Of a DNA stretch of 23,086 bases, positions 1-8,473 are shown one piece after another. Numbering within the stretch: the first letter of the stretch is position 1; each line of letters opens with the position of its first letter. The DNA lies in IMG/VR virus record IMGVR_UViG_3300025383_000110, positions 1 through 23,086 of that record; one strand, written 5' to 3'. The position numbers were made by a program, and so were the translations under genes. Source of the DNA: a virus. Below the pieces are notes generated by a model that did not search any database, was not told where the DNA came from, and saw only the letters and a program-made list of their open reading frames with translations.

Positions 1-363
1 CAATGGATTGGTAAAGCTAAGATTCTTGACACACCTATGGGTCAAATTGCTCGCCAATTGATTGAAGGTGGCGCCCAATTAGGTGTATCGTCAAGAGGTA
101 TGGGTTCATTGAAAAACGTTAATGGTGTAAACGTTGTTCAGAACGATTTTTATCTAGCCACAGCGGCAGATATAGTAGCAGATCCTTCTGCGCCTGGTGC
201 ATTTGTACAAGGTATCATGGAAGGTAAAGAATGGATGTTAGTAAATGGTGTTTGGACAGAACAATATGTTGAAGAAGCTAAGAAACAAATTCGTAAAGCT
301 TCTAGTAAAGATATTGAACTAGTAAGTCTACACATATTTGAAAACTTCATGAAAAAACTTTAA
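1..363 (+). CDS. 21: Prohead core protease gp21, C-terminal part (5' truncated by window)
   Basis: The frame is open from base 1, so only the last 120 residues are visible and the true start lies upstream. The product is the T4 gp21 family serine protease, which sits in the prohead core and trims scaffold and capsid proteins before DNA packaging. The visible part contains the family's Ser-containing GVSSRG motif (about residues 29-34 of the partial protein). Position supports the call: it lies directly upstream of the scaffold and major capsid genes, as in T4 (21-22-23). The first internal ATG at 37 is not the start, because conserved sequence continues upstream of it. A late-type promoter lies just after the stop codon. 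Confidence 0.87.
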   Translation, partial: QWIGKAKILDTPMGQIARQLIEGGAQLGVSSRGMGSLKNVNGVNVVQNDFYLATAADIVADPSAPGAFVQGIMEGKEWMLVNGVWTEQYVEEAKKQIRKASSKDIELVSLHIFENFMKKL

Positions 364-364
364 A

Positions 365-372
365 TATAAATA
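365..372 (+). promoter_or_regulatory. T4-type late promoter (TATAAATA) for the scaffold gene
   Basis: An exact TATAAATA lies in the 37-base gap between gp21 and gp22. This is the -10 element recognised in T4 by gp55-bound RNA polymerase. The expected transcription start is near 379, leaving a leader of about 22 bases that contains the ribosome site AAGGAG. No -35 is expected for this promoter class. Confidence 0.7.
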
Positions 373-400
373 TATCCAATAAATCAAGGAGATTTTCAAA

Positions 401-1615
401 ATGGGAAAATTTAATCTGACCGAAGCCGCTAAAGATATCCTTTTAGGCGAAGGTTCAAAAGAAACATTTGACGCTAACATTGCTGCTAAGAAGTCACAGC
501 GTGGTAGCGAAGGTACTCAAGGTCAAAAAGGTATGGTCGGCCAAGATAAGTTACCTACATCTACTGTTGCTGGTCAACAAGATGTTGGTGAAATCGGTCA
601 ATCACCAGAAGAAATGGATGATAAGTTGCCTGAGTATACAAAAGGCACACCATCCGCAACTCCTCCTGGTGCTACTCCTCCTGTTGGTTCAGAAAAAGAT
701 GGCGTTGGCATTTCCAAGCCACAAGGTCAACCACAAGAGACAATGGGTCGCCACGATTTAACACATACTGCTCAAGCACAAGCAACTGATTACGAAGCAA
801 TTCGTGACCGTATTGCTGGTAAAATGGCAGCACAAACAATGCAAGCTAATCCAGGTGCAACATTCCAACAATATGAAAGTACAGATATGTCCGCTGATAT
901 CGATGCGTTAATGGAAGGTGAATCACTTTCCGAAGATTTCAAAGTTAAAGCAACTACCATTTTTGAAGCTGCTGTATTGTCCCGTGTTGATGCAATTGTT
1001 GCTGATGTTGAATCACAATTGACAGAACAGTTTGACATCGCCGTAGACCAAATCAAAGAAGAAATGGCTGCCAAAGTTGATGATTACCTCAACTACATGG
1101 TTGAAGAATGGATGAAAGAAAACGAAGTTGCTATTGAGAAAGCTCTCAAAGCAGAAATCGCTGAAGAATTCATGGACGGTTTACGCAATTTGTTTGTTGA
1201 ACACTATATCGATATCCCTACCGAAAAGGTAGACGTTGTTGAAGAACTCTCTGCTAAAGTAGAAGAACTTGAAGCTTCTTTGAATGAGCAAATCAACAAA
1301 GGTGTTGAACTTACAAAAGAATTAAACGAACAGAAAAAAATTGAGGCTATCTACACAGCGTGTGAAGGCCTGACTCAAACCCAAGTAGAAAAATTGAAAT
1401 CGCTCGCAGAGAACGTAGAATTTACTACTGAAACAGAATTCAATGCAAAATTGAATGTTTTGAAAGAGTCATATTTCAAAGCAGAAGTAAAAATTGCTGA
1501 GAGTTCTGACTTAAACGAAGGCGTTGAAGTTGAAGAAGAAAAGAAACAGTCCGTTTCTGCTGACCCTTCAATGGACGTCTACGCTAAAGCAATCTCACAG
1601 AGTTTGGTAAAATAA
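401..1615 (+). CDS. 22: Prohead scaffold core protein gp22
   Basis: This 404-residue acidic, Glu/Gln/Lys-rich protein lies between the prohead protease and the major capsid gene, the position of T4 gene 22. gp22 forms the internal scaffold on which the capsid assembles, and gp21 later digests it. The N-terminal half is low in complexity, rich in Gly, Pro, Thr and Gln (about residues 30-115). The middle and C-terminal parts (about 160-370) are strongly helical with heptad-like charged stretches, as expected of a scaffold. It is longer than T4 gp22 (about 270 residues). The start ATG follows a good ribosome site (AAGGAG, 10 bases away). The call rests on position and composition more than on motifs. 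Confidence 0.8.
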   Translation: MGKFNLTEAAKDILLGEGSKETFDANIAAKKSQRGSEGTQGQKGMVGQDKLPTSTVAGQQDVGEIGQSPEEMDDKLPEYTKGTPSATPPGATPPVGSEKDGVGISKPQGQPQETMGRHDLTHTAQAQATDYEAIRDRIAGKMAAQTMQANPGATFQQYESTDMSADIDALMEGESLSEDFKVKATTIFEAAVLSRVDAIVADVESQLTEQFDIAVDQIKEEMAAKVDDYLNYMVEEWMKENEVAIEKALKAEIAEEFMDGLRNLFVEHYIDIPTEKVDVVEELSAKVEELEASLNEQINKGVELTKELNEQKKIEAIYTACEGLTQTQVEKLKSLAENVEFTTETEFNAKLNVLKESYFKAEVKIAESSDLNEGVEVEEEKKQSVSADPSMDVYAKAISQSLVK

Positions 1616-1621
1616 TAAATA
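1614..1621 (+). promoter_or_regulatory. Late-like promoter (AATAAATA) for the capsid gene
   Basis: AATAAATA begins at the gp22 stop codon and lies 38 bases before the gp23 ATG. It differs from the T4 late consensus only in the first base. A separate promoter would allow the very high capsid expression required, but this is inference from one motif. Confidence 0.45.
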
Positions 1622-1658
1622 AAATTTACCATTAAAGATACCTAACAAGGAGAATTAA

Positions 1659-2993
1659 ATGTATTTAACAGAAGAACTACAAAAGAAATGGCATCCAGTT
1701 CTGGAGCATCCAGAATTAGACGCTATTAAAGACCCATACAAGAAGGCTGTTACTGCTCTTGTTTTGGAAAATCAACAACAAGCTATGGCTAAAGACCGTT
1801 CAGTATTGAACGAAACTGCTGACGCTGGTCCAACCAACGTTGCTGGTGGTGTTCAAAACTTTGACCCAATCTTGATTTCTTTAGTACGCCGTGCTTTGCC
1901 AAATCTTATCGCTTATGACGTTGCTGGTGTTCAACCAATGACTGGTCCTACTGGTTTGATTTTTGCAATGCGTGCTCGTTACAACACACAACAAGGTACA
2001 GAAGCTTTTTACAACGAAGCCAATACCATGTTCTCTGGTCAAGGTTCCGCAAACGGTGTATTCAATAACTACGGTTTCTTGGGTACAACTGCTACAGATA
2101 CAGCAAACTCTGCTGTTTCTAACGAAGCTGCTAACTCATTCACAACTGGTATTGGTCTACAAACCGCCGTTGCTGAACAGTTAGGTGCTGACGGTGCTAA
2201 CAGTTTCCAACAGATGGCCTTCTCTATTGAGAAAGTTACTGTAACTGCTCAGTCCCGTGCCTTGAAAGCTGAATACTCATTAGAACTCGCACAAGACTTG
2301 AAAGCAATTCATGGTCTTGATGCTGAAACAGAATTGTCTAACATTCTGTCTACTGAAATTCTTGCTGAAATCAACCGTGAAGTTATCCGTACAATCTATT
2401 TGTCCGCTGTTGTTGGCGCACAATACGGTACAGTAACACAAGGTTATTTCGACTTGGATACAGACTCTAACGGTCGTTGGTCTGTTGAGCGTTTCAAAGG
2501 TTTGATTTTCCAAATTGAACGTGATGCTAACGTAATTGCTAAGCAAACACGTCGTGGAAAAGGTAACGTATTGATTGTTTCTTCTGACGTAGCTTCTGCA
2601 ATGGCTATGGCAGGCGTTCTTTCATACACACCTGCTCTTCAAGCTGACTTGCAAGTAGATGACACAGGTAATACATTTGCCGGTATGTTACATGGTCGTA
2701 TCAAGGTTTACATCGACCCATACTATGGTGGTTATACTTCTAACCAAGAACTCGTAACTATCGGTTACAAAGGTTCTAGCCCATACGATGCTGGCTTGTT
2801 CTATTGCCCATACGTTCCATTACAAATGGTTCGTGCAGTTGACCAGTTTACATTCCAACCAAAGATTGGATTCAAGACTCGTTACGGTATGGTAGCAAAC
2901 CCATTTGCTGCTGGTTTGAATCAGAATAGCGGTATCATTCAACCACGCACCAACGTTTACTATCGTATTTTTGGCGTCAAGAATTTAATGTAA
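1659..2993 (+). CDS. 23: Major capsid protein gp23
   Basis: This 444-residue protein matches the T4 gp23 family that forms the hexamers of the capsid shell. Recognisable family segments include FDPILISLVRRALPNLIAYD (about residues 68-87), the following GVQPMTGPTG and the RARYN stretch. The C-terminal part has the family pattern of short aromatic-rich strands ending in an RTNVYYR segment. A sequence of the type cut by gp21 (L/I-x-E), LNE, ends at residue 52, giving a plausible propeptide. ATG 1659 follows a clean AAGGAG ribosome site. A strong terminator follows the stop, so the head operon ends here. It is somewhat shorter than T4 gp23 (521 residues). Confidence 0.95.
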   Translation: MYLTEELQKKWHPVLEHPELDAIKDPYKKAVTALVLENQQQAMAKDRSVLNETADAGPTNVAGGVQNFDPILISLVRRALPNLIAYDVAGVQPMTGPTGLIFAMRARYNTQQGTEAFYNEANTMFSGQGSANGVFNNYGFLGTTATDTANSAVSNEAANSFTTGIGLQTAVAEQLGADGANSFQQMAFSIEKVTVTAQSRALKAEYSLELAQDLKAIHGLDAETELSNILSTEILAEINREVIRTIYLSAVVGAQYGTVTQGYFDLDTDSNGRWSVERFKGLIFQIERDANVIAKQTRRGKGNVLIVSSDVASAMAMAGVLSYTPALQADLQVDDTGNTFAGMLHGRIKVYIDPYYGGYTSNQELVTIGYKGSSPYDAGLFYCPYVPLQMVRAVDQFTFQPKIGFKTRYGMVANPFAAGLNQNSGIIQPRTNVYYRIFGVKNLM

Positions 2994-3033
2994 GCATCAA
3001 AGAAAATAAGTCAACATAGATTGACATTTTCAG

Positions 3034-3061
3034 AGAGACTCCTTCGGGAGTCTCTTTTTTT
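3034..3061 (+). terminator. Rho-independent terminator after gp23
   Basis: A perfect 9-bp stem (AGAGACTCC/GGAGTCTCT) is closed by a TTCG tetraloop and followed directly by a run of T. It ends the head-gene transcript. Confidence 0.95.
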
Positions 3062-3066
3062 ATGGC

Positions 3067-3073
3067 CTAAATA
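3067..3073 (+). promoter_or_regulatory. Possible late promoter variant (CTAAATA) before the tail gene
   Basis: CTAAATA lies directly after the gp23 terminator and only 5 bases before the ATG at 3079, so a transcript from it would start at or just inside the start codon. The same heptamer recurs at 21149 before a gene. The tail gene needs some promoter after so strong a terminator, but the motif is weak evidence. Confidence 0.3.
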
Positions 3074-3078
3074 TCCGT

Positions 3079-3606
3079 ATGACAGCACTTACAAGAACTC
3101 CTCAAAATACCAATTATCTACAACCGACCAAGTTTATCATGGCGTTTGATAGAATCCCTAATGTCCAGTATTTCTGCCAGTCAGTAAATATACCTGGAAT
3201 GCAACTAGGCGCAGCCCCATTGAATTTTCCTGGTCTTGATGTGAATGCACCTGGTACCAAGATGATGTATAATCAATTGGCCATGACATTTACTGTGGAT
3301 GAACCAATGAAGTCGTGGCAAGATTTACACTCTTGGTTTCGTTCCATTGCGTCTCCAGCAGGCACGGATGAACGGAATAGGTTGGCGGCACTACAAAGTA
3401 GGAGAACTACCGGTACTAAGTCTTATTCTGATGCCACTTTGACGGTTCTTTCGGCATTAAATAACCCTTTATTCCGTGTCCGTTATTATAATTGTTTTCC
3501 CATTTCTCTATCGGACATTCAGTTTGATACCAAAATGTCGGCAGATGATATCATTACTTCCGATGCCATTTTTCTATTTGATTACTTTGACTTTGAAGAT
3601 GCTTGA
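3079..3606 (+). CDS. 3: Tail completion/sheath stabiliser gp3-like (tail-tube fold) protein
   Basis: This 175-residue protein has a layout typical of T4-like tail tube-fold proteins. It starts with an N-terminal PTKFIMAFDRIPNVQYFCQ strand pair, followed by SVNIPG and a W-rich helix (about residues 79-86, WQDLHSW). It ends in a C-terminal hairpin with ISLSDIQFD and FLFDYFDF. It lies directly after the capsid gene and before uvsY, which is where I recall gp3, the tail completion protein, being found in T4-like phages of aquatic bacteria. A gp19-like tail tube protein is the main alternative, because both share the fold. No ribosome site is evident upstream. Placement as a structural tail protein is firmer than the exact gene name. 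Confidence 0.6.
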   Translation: MTALTRTPQNTNYLQPTKFIMAFDRIPNVQYFCQSVNIPGMQLGAAPLNFPGLDVNAPGTKMMYNQLAMTFTVDEPMKSWQDLHSWFRSIASPAGTDERNRLAALQSRRTTGTKSYSDATLTVLSALNNPLFRVRYYNCFPISLSDIQFDTKMSADDIITSDAIFLFDYFDFEDA

Positions 3607-3631
3607 CAATTAACATTGAGTATGTTAATAT
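3603..3631 (+). promoter_or_regulatory. Sigma-70-type promoter upstream of uvsY
   Basis: TTGACA, a 17-base spacer, then TAATAT preceded by TGT (an extended -10). The -35 overlaps the stop codon of the preceding gene. Predicted start is near 3638, about 25 bases before the uvsY ATG. This opens the recombination block. Confidence 0.7.
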
Positions 3632-3662
3632 ATTAAATTGGTGTTAAACTATTGAAAATATT

Positions 3663-4097
3663 ATGGAAAATCTTGAACAAGTATTAAAGTATTGGGAATC
3701 AGATGCAGATATGGACCAGACAGAGCCTGGTAAAGAACTGTTAAAGATACCTAAACTACACAACAAATACCTCAGTATTCTTACTAAACACAAAATTGCC
3801 TCAAAGAAGGCACATTTTGATTATCTCCGTATGCGTAAAGTCAAATGGGAGTATTATACAGGCAAGATGTCACAAGAAGAATTGGCTGAATACGGTTGGG
3901 AACCATTTCAATTTACACTCAAATCCGACATTACTACATACTTAGAGGCCGATAGTGATTTGATTAAACTATTGGAAAAGAAAGTATATCATGAAGAAAC
4001 CATTTCGGTGATTGAATCTATTATGAATGAATTGAAACAAAGAACATGGCAGTTGCGTGACTTTATCTCATGGGAGAAATTTATTGGCGGGCAGTGA
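3663..4097 (+). CDS. uvsY: UvsY-like recombination mediator
   Basis: This 144-residue protein has the size and layout of T4 UvsY (137 residues). That small hexameric mediator loads the UvsX recombinase onto single-stranded DNA coated by gp32. The protein is helical and charged. It includes a KKAHFDYLRMRK segment (about residues 48-59), matching the basic helix of the family, and a C-terminal WQLRDFISWEKF segment, equivalent to the UvsY C-terminal oligomerisation helix. Position next to the UvsW helicase gene matches other T4-like genomes. The leader lacks a clear ribosome site. The end of the gene overlaps or nearly meets uvsW, so the two are probably translationally coupled. Confidence 0.85.
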   Translation: MENLEQVLKYWESDADMDQTEPGKELLKIPKLHNKYLSILTKHKIASKKAHFDYLRMRKVKWEYYTGKMSQEELAEYGWEPFQFTLKSDITTYLEADSDLIKLLEKKVYHEETISVIESIMNELKQRTWQLRDFISWEKFIGGQ

Positions 4098-5571
4098 TAT
4101 TGTACTCTCTAAAAAGGATGAAGTCTATGCCAAGGTAACCTGCGAAAAACATATCGCCAAAGAGTTATCGGAGTTTTTCACATTCTTTGTTCCTGGTTAC
4201 CAGTTTGTACCTGCCTATCGTAATCGTATTTGGGATGGTAAGATACGATTATTCAATCTTCAAAGTTATACCATCTATCTCGGTCTTTTAGATTACATCA
4301 AACAGTTTTGTGAAGAACGAAACTATACATTGGAACATGAATTAGACCTTGAAGATGAATTCTCGGTTTATCATGCCAAAAAGTTTGCTGAACAATTAAA
4401 CATTCATTCAAACGGCAAACCAATCGAAGTAAGAGAACATCAGTTAAATGCTTTTGTTCATGCCATGCAAAAGAAACGAACCTTGTTGGTTTCTCCTACC
4501 GCTTCTGGCAAATCTCTCATCATCTATCTTATCTTCCAACAATTACACAAATACCAAAATTTAAAAGGTCTTGTTATTGTTCCAACAACATCTTTGGTTG
4601 AACAATTATATTCTGATTTTGGTGATTACAATGATGGTGAAATGACTAATGTTCACCGTATTTACCAAGGTAAAGAAAAAGAATCTGACAAAGACTTAAC
4701 CATTTCTACGTGGCAATCATTATATAAGATGCCACCAGAATATTTTAAGCAGTTCGATTATATTATTGGTGACTAAGCCCATCTATTCAAAGCACAATCT
4801 CTTACAACAATTCTTACCTCTTGTGTTAATGCCAAATATCGTATTGGTCTTACAGGCACACTTGATGGTACCAAAACACACAAACTGGTGTTAGAAGGTC
4901 TTTTTGGTCCTGTTCGTAAAGTAATTACCACAAAAGAGTTAATCACTCAACAGAAACTTTCACAATTTGAAATTAAGTGTTTAGTGTTGAAACATTCCGA
5001 TGAAGAAGCATTACGAATAAAAGATGCAACTTACCAAGAAGAAATTGAATATCTCATTTCACACGAAGCCAGAAATAAATTCATTAAAAATCTTACAGTT
5101 AGCTTAGGTAAAAATACTTTGGTTCTTTTCCAAATGGTTGACAAACATGGTAGGATACTGTATGATATGATAAGACAAACAGAGAAGATTGGCAATAGAA
5201 AAGTATTTTTTGTTTATGGCGGCACAGAAACTTCTGACCGTGAAGAAATTAGAAAGATTATGGAGACTGAAAACGATGCTATTATTGTGGCTTCTTTTGG
5301 GACTTTTAGTACTGGTATTAATATTAGGAATTTGCATAACATTATTTTTGCAATGCCAACTAAATCGAGCATTCGAACTTTGCAAAGCATTGGACGAGGC
5401 CTACGACAAAGTGAAGGAAAAGAAATAGCGGTGTTATACGATATTTCGGATGACCTTAGACATAAAAAACATATGAACTATACCCTTAAACATTTTGTGG
5501 AAAGAACTAAGATATATAATGAAGAGCAGTTCCCTTTTAAAATATACAAGATTGGATTAAAAAATGCCTGA
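4084..5571 (+). pseudogene. uvsW: UvsW DNA/RNA helicase, interrupted by an in-frame TAA in the DEAH box
   Basis: UvsW is the T4 superfamily 2 helicase that unwinds branched recombination intermediates and R-loops, and it helps shift T4 from origin-dependent to recombination-dependent replication. The N-terminal domain (FFVPGYQFVPAYRNRIWDGK), Walker A (PTASGKS) and motif Ia (IVPTTS) are intact. At 4774-4776 the codon expected to be Glu of the DEAH box is TAA, giving GD-stop-AH. The same frame then continues with LTGT (motif III), GTFSTGINIRNLHN and QSIGRGLRQ (motifs V and VI) to 5571. One base change (GAA to TAA) explains it. The likely start is TTG 4084, with GGGAG 7 bases upstream. GTG 4057 is an alternative that overlaps uvsY further. 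The gene overlaps the next one by 8 bases. Confidence 0.88.
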
Positions 5572-5950
5572 GTATAAAACACAAATTATTAAATTACAAA
5601 ATGGAACTGATTTGATTGCCAATGTTACCTTACATGGTAATGAACAATACATTTTAGAAGAACCAATGGAATTTGGATTAGATTTTCGTGGCAGAGAATC
5701 TGGCTTAGTTATGAAACATTGGTTACCAGTACAGTTACTTAAAAAGAACTCGATTGAAATCCATTCTAAAGATATTCTTTCTTTTATGGATCCTGAGGAG
5801 GAGTTCTGTGAATATTATATTAATACGGTATTGAAGATTAAAGAGTTGTTAAAAGCTAAAGAATTAGTCTCCGAGATGGATGACGATGAATTGCAATCTA
5901 TGATAAATGAATTTGAGGACTTACAACACTATGGAAATACATTACATTAA
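5564..5950 (+). CDS. Small Sm-like/SH3-barrel-like phage protein, function unknown
   Basis: This 128-residue protein begins with a strand pattern of the LSm type: a QIIKLQNGTDLIANV segment (residues 7-21), then paired hydrophobic strands and a MKHWLPVQ stretch. It ends in an acidic helical tail (about 80-125). A protein of this kind commonly sits between the helicase and the late sigma factor in T4-like phages of aquatic bacteria. Its role is not known to me. RNA or DNA binding by the barrel, or a link to late transcription given the neighbouring gp55, would be guesses. Its ATG overlaps the end of uvsW by 8 bases, so translation is probably coupled. Confidence 0.75.
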   Translation: MPEYKTQIIKLQNGTDLIANVTLHGNEQYILEEPMEFGLDFRGRESGLVMKHWLPVQLLKKNSIEIHSKDILSFMDPEEEFCEYYINTVLKIKELLKAKELVSEMDDDELQSMINEFEDLQHYGNTLH

Positions 5951-6032
5951 TACTTTCAACCAAGGACATACTCGACTATACACACTTGTCAAGCGTATGT
6001 CAATAACATTATGTGGTAATTATGGCGACTAA
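5931..6032 (+). CDS. Possible 33-residue small protein overlapping gp55
   Basis: An ATG frame of 34 codons starts inside the end of the preceding gene and stops inside the start of gp55 (GAC-TAA over ATGGCGACTAA). It would encode a basic, Tyr/His-containing peptide starting MEIHYINTF. There is no convincing ribosome site. It fills an otherwise 71-base gap, and coupled overlaps are common in this block, but it may be chance. Confidence 0.3.
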   Translation: MEIHYINTFNQGHTRLYTLVKRMSITLCGNYGD

Positions 6033-6558
6033 GAAAAAAGAATATGTTAATAACGGAGACTTTCTCAAGGCTCTGATTGATTATAAAGAAGGTTGTAAGT
6101 TAGCAAAGAAGAACAAAACAGCACCTCCTGCTATTCCCAATTACATTGGCGAATGCTTTATGAAGATTGCTGAAGGTCTTTCACATAAGCCAAACTTCAT
6201 AAACTATACCTATCGTGATGAAATGATTTCAGATGGCATTGAAAACTGTTTAATGTACTTTGAAAATTTTGATCCAGCAAAGTCTAAGAATCCATTTGCC
6301 TATTTTACCCAAATCATTTACTTTGCCTTTTTACGAAGAATCAGTAAAGAAAAGAAACAAACCTATGTCAAGTACAAAGCTACCGAACAGATGGGTATTT
6401 TAGATGAGTTTGAAATGATGGAACTTGAAGATGGTACCACAAGACAGTTTGAGTTATATGATAACATCTCCGAGTTTATTGGCAATTATGAAGAAACCAA
6501 AAAGGCAAAGAAAGCGGTAAAGAAGCCCAAAGGTATTGAAAAGTTCGTAGAGGAGTGA
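6022..6558 (+). CDS. 55: Late-transcription sigma factor gp55
   Basis: This 178-residue protein corresponds to T4 gp55, the minimal sigma factor that directs host RNA polymerase to TATAAATA late promoters together with the gp45 clamp and gp33. The core from about residue 10 to 115 carries family features: VNNGDFLKALIDYK, then IAEGLSHKPNFINYTYRDEM and SDGIENCLMYFENFDP (sigma region 2-like). It continues with KNPFAYFTQIIYFAFLRRI and KEKKQ, the -10 recognition helices. The C-terminal tail is Lys-rich. I chose ATG 6022; a GTG at 6013 would add three residues. Matching late-promoter motifs occur at 365 and 17360 in the same window. Confidence 0.9.
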   Translation: MATKKKEYVNNGDFLKALIDYKEGCKLAKKNKTAPPAIPNYIGECFMKIAEGLSHKPNFINYTYRDEMISDGIENCLMYFENFDPAKSKNPFAYFTQIIYFAFLRRISKEKKQTYVKYKATEQMGILDEFEMMELEDGTTRQFELYDNISEFIGNYEETKKAKKAVKKPKGIEKFVEE

Positions 6559-6562
6559 TATA

Positions 6563-6727
6563 ATGTATAAATTAACTTATACCCTTTCTAGTGGTGGTGT
6601 TAGATTCAAGGCGTTTGAAACGTTCCATGAAGCAATTGAATTTTCACGCAATTTAAAACCTATTGATTCAGTAATTGAAATTAAACATTATGACAACGTT
6701 GACAACAAAAAACAGGACCGAAACTAA
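6563..6727 (+). CDS. Small conserved-looking protein (54 residues), function unknown
   Basis: This frame starts 4 bases after the gp55 stop, with AGGAG 8 bases upstream, and overlaps the start of gp47 by 38 bases. The product starts MYKLTYTL and has a pattern F-x(2)-F-x(2)-A-I-E-F-S-R-N-L followed by a short strand VIEIKHYDN. The same pattern occurs in the 65-residue protein at 22219, so the two look like paralogues. A small alpha/beta fold is likely. No function is assigned. Confidence 0.65.
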   Translation: MYKLTYTLSSGGVRFKAFETFHEAIEFSRNLKPIDSVIEIKHYDNVDNKKQDRN

Positions 6728-7799
6728 AGTAGCAGTTATTACCGACCAACACTTTGGCGCCCGTAATGATTCTATCCAGTTTCTTGATTACTATGAGAAG
6801 TTTTATTCAGAAACATTCTTTCCTACTCTCAAGTCTGAGGGTATTACTACTCTGTTTATCCTTGGGGATACTTTTGACCGCCGTAAGTATGTAAACTTTT
6901 TTAGTTACAAACGTGCCAGAGAAATGTTCTTTGACAAACTGGCAGATATGGATATTCAAGTATTCATGTTGGCAGGTAATCATGATACCTATTTTAAAAA
7001 TACCAACGAAGTAAATTCTGTTCGATTGCTGTTACAAGAATACCATAACATTACGGTATTTGATAAACCAACAACACTTACTATTGAAGGTATTGATATT
7101 CCTATTTGTATGATGCCTTGGATTTGTGCAGAAAACCATGACGAATCTATGCAGATATTGAAAAACACCAAAGCAAATATTGTTATGGGTCATTTTGAAA
7201 TACCAGGATTCTTGATGCATCCAGGTATGCCATCACATGAAGGAGTAAATCGTGATGTATTTAAACGATTTGATATGGTTCTTAGTGGCCATTATCACCA
7301 CCGTTCTTCTGATGGTAACATACATTATCTTGGGAATCCATATCAACTTACATGGCAAGATTACAATGATGTCCGTGGTTTTCATTTACTTGATTTGAAA
7401 ACCCTCGACATGAAGTTTATTGAAAATCCTAATGTAATGTTCCATCGTATCTCTTATAATGATAAAGAAAATAGTATTACCGAAATTACCAGTCGTGATT
7501 TAAGCAAGTATGCCAACACCTATGTTAAGGTTGTGGTAATTCACAAAACTAATCCACATCTGTTTGACCGATTCATGGAGAATCTTTATAAGGTTAATCC
7601 AATCGATATTACCATTGCCGAGGACTTTAATGACTTGACAGAAGGTATAGAAGATGATATGATTGATGAAGCAGAAGATACTGTTACAATCATTAATAAG
7701 TTTGTGGATAATATCCACGATGAAAACATTGATAATGAAAAATTAAAAACAGTATTAAAAGAATTGTATATTGAGGCACTTAATCAGGAACAAGCATAA
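6690..7799 (+). CDS. 47: Recombination nuclease subunit gp47 (Mre11/SbcD-like)
   Basis: This 369-residue metallophosphoesterase is the nuclease half of the gp46/gp47 complex. The complex resects DNA ends for recombination-dependent replication and takes part in host DNA breakdown in T4. The full set of family motifs is visible: D19-x-H21 (TDQHFG), LGDTFDR (58-64), AGNHD (95-99), GHFE and SGHYHHRS. The C-terminal third is acidic and probably forms the gp46-binding region. I chose ATG 6690; an upstream TTG at 6675 would add five non-conserved residues. The stop overlaps the next start (TAATG). In T4, gene 46 follows closely; here a 2OG oxygenase gene is inserted between the subunits. Confidence 0.93.
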   Translation: MTTLTTKNRTETKVAVITDQHFGARNDSIQFLDYYEKFYSETFFPTLKSEGITTLFILGDTFDRRKYVNFFSYKRAREMFFDKLADMDIQVFMLAGNHDTYFKNTNEVNSVRLLLQEYHNITVFDKPTTLTIEGIDIPICMMPWICAENHDESMQILKNTKANIVMGHFEIPGFLMHPGMPSHEGVNRDVFKRFDMVLSGHYHHRSSDGNIHYLGNPYQLTWQDYNDVRGFHLLDLKTLDMKFIENPNVMFHRISYNDKENSITEITSRDLSKYANTYVKVVVIHKTNPHLFDRFMENLYKVNPIDITIAEDFNDLTEGIEDDMIDEAEDTVTIINKFVDNIHDENIDNEKLKTVLKELYIEALNQEQA

Positions 7800-8470
7800 T
7801 GTATAAAACACTTTATAATAATCCAACTGAAAGAGAAAGAATTACTTATTCTTGGACTTATTGGGATAACGCTTTTACAACAGAAGAATTGAAAAAGATG
7901 TGTGATTATTTTTCAAATCAAGGTGTAGAAAGAGGAGTTACTGTTAAAGGACAAGAAACTGATGCCAATACCGGAATCACCAAAATTGTCCAATCACCAG
8001 ATGAAGAAGTTCGAGTGTCGAATGTTAAGTTTTATGACTATGACGTAAAAAATGAAGATACCTCTTGGATATTTAATCGTTTAAATTTTGTAATTGAGTC
8101 TTTGAACAATCAATTTTATAATTTTAATTTGAATGGGTATGATTCTTTTCAATATACAGAATATGATGACTATGAACAAGGTCGTTACGACTTTCATATG
8201 GATACAATTACAGGCATTAATAAACCCTACAATATGTTTGGCACTCGTAAACTTTCTTTAACATTATTGCTGAATGAGCCAGGTGTTGACTTTGAAGGTG
8301 GTGACTTTTATTTCAATGAAGGACAAGAAAAAGAAGCTAAAGCGGTTGAAGGTATGCACGCAGGCAGAATTATTTGTTTTCCTTCTTTTATGATTCATCG
8401 TGTTGCACCTGTCACTAAGGGAACTAGAAAATCTGTTGTAGTGTGGGCATTAGGTCCTAAATTTATATAA
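7799..8470 (+). CDS. 2OG-Fe(II) oxygenase (PKHD/prolyl-hydroxylase-like)
   Basis: This 223-residue protein has the iron and 2-oxoglutarate binding set of the prolyl 4-hydroxylase-like superfamily: H133-x-D135 (YDFHMDT), a distal H200 (FMIHRV) and R210 for the co-substrate carboxylate (GTRKSVVVWALG). The segment between contains LSLTLLLNEP and FEGGDFYF, typical of this fold. It would hydroxylate a protein, nucleotide or small molecule; the substrate cannot be told from sequence. The gene is embedded without gaps between gp47 and gp46, so it is co-expressed with the end-resection nuclease. A second, distinct member lies at 14639. It starts at a TAATGTATAA overlap with the gp47 stop. Confidence 0.88.
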   Translation: MYKTLYNNPTERERITYSWTYWDNAFTTEELKKMCDYFSNQGVERGVTVKGQETDANTGITKIVQSPDEEVRVSNVKFYDYDVKNEDTSWIFNRLNFVIESLNNQFYNFNLNGYDSFQYTEYDDYEQGRYDFHMDTITGINKPYNMFGTRKLSLTLLLNEPGVDFEGGDFYFNEGQEKEAKAVEGMHAGRIICFPSFMIHRVAPVTKGTRKSVVVWALGPKFI

Positions 8471-8473
8471 TAC

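Noticed and set aside
790-1074. Antisense open frame inside the scaffold gene
   Set aside because: It mirrors the codon bias of gp22, has no ribosome site and no recognisable product; similar antisense frames elsewhere were treated the same way.
3021-3026. TTGACA as a -35 box after gp23
   Set aside because: The following bases form the terminator stem; no -10 is present.
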